Assembly (NCBI GenBank): GCA_025058225.1
Contig: JANXEE010000016.1
Span: forward strand, 1-59,922
Reading direction: 5' to 3'
Length of the DNA stretch: 59,922 nucleotides
Origin: Candidatus Calditenuaceae archaeon
Lineage (GTDB): Archaea; Thermoproteota; Nitrososphaeria_A; Caldarchaeales; Calditenuaceae
The notes under the pieces were generated by a model that saw nothing but the letters and a program-made list of their open reading frames with translations, was not told the origin of the DNA and did not search any database. Shown piece after piece: positions 58,249 through 59,922 of the stretch; within the stretch, counting starts at the first letter, position 1; each line of letters begins with the position of its first letter. Position numbers and translations under genes: made by a program.

Positions 58249-58649
58249 AGGACGTCGTTTACATCACGATCGATGGGATCAGGGGCCTCGAGGTTCCACT
58301 CGCAGCGAGACTCACGGAGCACCTGGTCGATCTGGGAGCGATAGCGGTGGCTAAAGAGGGGGCGGTGGCCGTGGACCTCTCGGTCTCCTGGTCCAGACCA
58401 AGTCCGACAGTTCTATTAGGGCTGCTACACAACGCGCTCAGGGAGCTGGGGGTCTCAGAGTACTGTCGCGTCGAAGTCGACGGTGAGACATTGCGGGTCT
58501 TCGTCACAGACCCGGACTCTGTGAGAATCGCGATCGGTGGTGACCGAAGTCAACCCTCAGGCCTTCACGTGTGCCCACACTGCAGTTACACCACGCCCTA
58601 TGAGGAGCTGCTCAGAGAGCACGTCAAGCTCCACTACATTGGACTGTGA
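58245..58649 (+). CDS. Hypothetical protein with C2H2-type zinc finger
   Basis: A 134-residue protein with an alpha/beta N-terminal domain (about 1-100: VVYITIDGIRGLEVPLAARLTEHLVDLG, SPTVLLGLLHNALRELGVSEY, RVEVDGETLRVFV) and a C-terminal single zinc finger CPHCSYTTPYEELLREHVKLHY. I recognise no family. It starts with TTG overlapping the nadM stop by four bases, so it is translated with nadM, and it is convergent with the NAC gene two bases away. Confidence 0.65.
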   Translation: MKDVVYITIDGIRGLEVPLAARLTEHLVDLGAIAVAKEGAVAVDLSVSWSRPSPTVLLGLLHNALRELGVSEYCRVEVDGETLRVFVTDPDSVRIAIGGDRSQPSGLHVCPHCSYTTPYEELLREHVKLHYIGL

Positions 58650-58651
58650 AC

Positions 58652-59029
58652 CTACCTCTTGGTCCTCAAGGAGAGTATTGCTTTCGCGAGGTCGCCACCG
58701 GCCTCGATCAGGGCCCTTCTAGCCTCTTCCTCGGAGACGCCGGCCTGAGCGGCGACCAGCGCCACGTCATCATCGCTGACCTCCGGTGCGGACACCTCTG
58801 GTCGAGATGCTGACGCGGCGACTTCCTCGATTACGTTCCCCCCCAGCAGCTGGTAGACCTTGCCAACGGGGCTCTCTAGCTCGACGACGCTCGCCCCCTC
58901 TATCCTGATCCTCCTGTCACCGAGGTCGATTACTACGTTGGCCTCCCCGAGCTCGTTCATCGAGATGCCCGATGACGACAACAGCCTCTCCTGCATCCTC
59001 CTCACTGCCCTAGGGGGTAAGCGTTTCAT
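58652..59029 (-). CDS. nac: Nascent polypeptide-associated complex protein (NAC alpha)
   Basis: A 125-residue archaeal NAC, a homodimeric chaperone bound near the ribosome exit tunnel. The NAC domain (about 20-70: EANVVIDLGDRRIRIEGASVVELESPVGKVYQLLGG) is followed by an acidic linker and a C-terminal UBA domain (DDDVALVAAQAGVSEEEARRALIEAGGDLAKAILSL). ATG 59029 follows a TATA-like CTTTTTACCG (minus strand, 59051-59060). It is divergent from the Hef helicase gene. Confidence 0.93.
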   Translation of the reverse strand: MKRLPPRAVRRMQERLLSSSGISMNELGEANVVIDLGDRRIRIEGASVVELESPVGKVYQLLGGNVIEEVAASASRPEVSAPEVSDDDVALVAAQAGVSEEEARRALIEAGGDLAKAILSLRTKR

Positions 59030-59075
59030 CCTTGTAAAGGTCTGAGGGGCCGGTAAAAAGGTGTGCCGCGATGCC

Positions 59076-59100
59076 CGAAGACGGCTTGTGTCCGTCCTCG
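59076..59100. repeat. Hairpin between divergent nac and helicase genes
   Basis: CGAAGACGG-CTTGTGT-CCGTCCTCG forms eight of nine pairs with a seven-base loop. It sits in the short space between the NAC and Hef promoters. A regulator site or an RNA structure are both possible. Confidence 0.35.
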
Positions 59101-59152
59101 AAGGGCCCTAAAGGCCGAAACCAATTAGTCGGAGAGCCTCTGACTCGGTTGG

Positions 59153-59922
59153 ATGGGAGAGGGCTTCGTTGAGCACCAGCTGGTCAGGGAGAGAACGATC
59201 ATCAGACGCGAGTATCAGCTGCGAATTGTTGAGGCGGCCCTCAGGGGGAACACGCTGGTGGTCTTGCCGACGGCCCTCGGGAAGACCGTGATAGCGGAGC
59301 TGGTGCTAGCGGAGGTCCTTCACAGATACCCGAGGTCCAGAGCGCTGTTCATGGCACCCACGAAGCCGCTAGTCCTCCAGCACGCTTCGAGCCTGCGCTC
59401 CCATCTTCGTCTGAAGGACAACGAAGTCGCTGCACTCACCGGGGAAACGCGTCAACGGGAACGGTACTGGTCCGATGTTGAGGTGAGAGTTGTCATAGCG
59501 ACGCCTCAAACTGTGTGGAACGATCACGTTAAGGGACTGGTGAGGCTTGAAGAGTTCGCGCTGGTTGTGATGGACGAGTGTCACCGATCGAGGGAGAGAT
59601 ATGCTTACACTCGGATAGCGAACGAGTACGTCAAGGCGTGTCCGTGGCCCCTGATACTGGCGCTGACCGCCTCCCCGGGCTCCGACCCAGAGAGGGTGAG
59701 AGAGCTGGTCAGGAACCTTTGGATCGAGAAGATCGAGTGGAGGACCGAGGAGGATGAGGACGTGAGGGCCTACATCCCCGGCGTCGACGTCAGCTGGGTC
59801 ACCGTCTCCCTCCCCGAGAAGTACGAGAGGGTCAGGTCGAAGATCAGGGGGATGATCGAGTCGAGGCTCGAGAGGCTCCGGTCGACGGGCCACGTCACCC
59901 TCGAGGGTGTCGAGTTCAACCG
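59153..59922 (+). CDS. hef: Hef/FANCM-like superfamily 2 helicase, N-terminal part
   Basis: Gene running off the right edge; absent from the ORF track. From ATG 59153 it reads MGEGFVEHQLVRERTIIRRE, then YQLRIVEAALRGNTLVVLPT, the Q-motif and motif I LPTALGKT, motif Ia FMAPTKPLVLQH, ATPQTVWND and motif II VVMDECHRSRERYAY, then motif III LALTASPGSD. This matches archaeal Hef, a fork-processing helicase with an XPF-type nuclease at its C-terminus, which is not in view. The DEAH box is DECH here. A weak TATA-like CCAATTAGTC lies 23-32 bases upstream. Confidence 0.85.
   Translation, partial: MGEGFVEHQLVRERTIIRREYQLRIVEAALRGNTLVVLPTALGKTVIAELVLAEVLHRYPRSRALFMAPTKPLVLQHASSLRSHLRLKDNEVAALTGETRQRERYWSDVEVRVVIATPQTVWNDHVKGLVRLEEFALVVMDECHRSRERYAYTRIANEYVKACPWPLILALTASPGSDPERVRELVRNLWIEKIEWRTEEDEDVRAYIPGVDVSWVTVSLPEKYERVRSKIRGMIESRLERLRSTGHVTLEGVEFN

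Overview
This window is an archaeal chromosome segment, GC-rich by eye (roughly 55-60%) and densely packed on both strands. Archaeal markers include RNase P proteins Rnp2/Rnp3, GatD/GatE, TiaS, CDP-archaeol synthase CarS, the bifunctional FBP aldolase/phosphatase, Clp1/Grc3-type kinase, GPN GTPase, PINA-type PIN-ATPase, archaeal ThrRS, NAC with a UBA domain, a Hef-like helicase and ribosomal protein uS15. Many genes have an A/T-rich TATA-like box about 25-30 bases before an ATG, GTG or TTG with almost no leader, which suggests mostly leaderless transcription. I favour a thermophilic member of the TACK group, but the sequence alone does not fix the lineage. No rRNA, tRNA, CRISPR array, insertion sequence or replication origin could be supported. 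No gene-free stretch exceeds 300 bases; the longest, about 200-230 bases, are described as hairpins or promoter regions.

Layout. 1-4.5 kb: 5' part of a mevalonate-pathway decarboxylase, an LsrF-like aldolase, a Clp1/Grc3 kinase, a JAMM protease, uS15 and two small membrane proteins. 4.6-8.9 kb: GPN GTPase with a coiled-coil protein, an amidohydrolase, FBP aldolase/phosphatase, and a divergent HTH regulator with an inverted repeat over its TATA box. 9-10.9 kb: overlapping run carS, COG1325 RNA-binding protein, rnp3, rnp2. 10.9-19.1 kb: TatC with a C-terminal zinc ribbon, archaeal phosphopantetheine adenylyltransferase, a membrane protein, a PPP phosphatase, a DUF35 protein, an MFS transporter with a palindromic operator candidate, a DUF255 thioredoxin-like protein and NAD(P)HX dehydratase. 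19.2-24.5 kb: Hsp20, CBS protein, GatD-GatE, LeuD-like subunit, cyclophilin-like protein. 24.5-31.8 kb: a long hairpin, a Thr-rich secreted beta-propeller candidate, a GlcD-type FAD oxidase, UPF0201, ThrRS and an MBL-fold hydrolase. 31.8-42 kb: aminotransferase, ROK kinase, PINA ATPase, an isolated V/A-ATPase subunit E, TrmO, an ABC-2 exporter, a GcvH-TusA fusion and TiaS.

42.2-49.6 kb is an acyl-CoA metabolism island: DUF35 protein, thiolase, branched-chain-type substrate-binding protein, fused 3-hydroxyacyl-CoA dehydrogenase/enoyl-CoA hydratase and an acyl-CoA synthetase. Much of it is clearly richer in A+T than the rest, suggesting later acquisition. 49.8-59.9 kb returns to GC-rich core genes: YchF/DRG-like GTPase, RtcA, SCP2 protein, DUF996 protein, penicillin-acylase-type Ntn hydrolase, aldo/keto reductase, a GcvH homologue lacking the lipoyl lysine, NMN adenylyltransferase, NAC and the start of a Hef helicase.

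The most unusual items are the two atypical GcvH-family proteins: one fused to a TusA-like sulfur-carrier domain with candidate lipoyl lysines and the TusA cysteine kept, the other with glycine where the lipoyl lysine should be. Together they suggest lipoyl-domain chemistry outside the ordinary glycine cleavage system. Other leads are the zinc-ribbon TatC, a nearly perfect 36-base hairpin at 24.6 kb, and operator-like palindromes at the FBP aldolase/HTH and MFS promoters.
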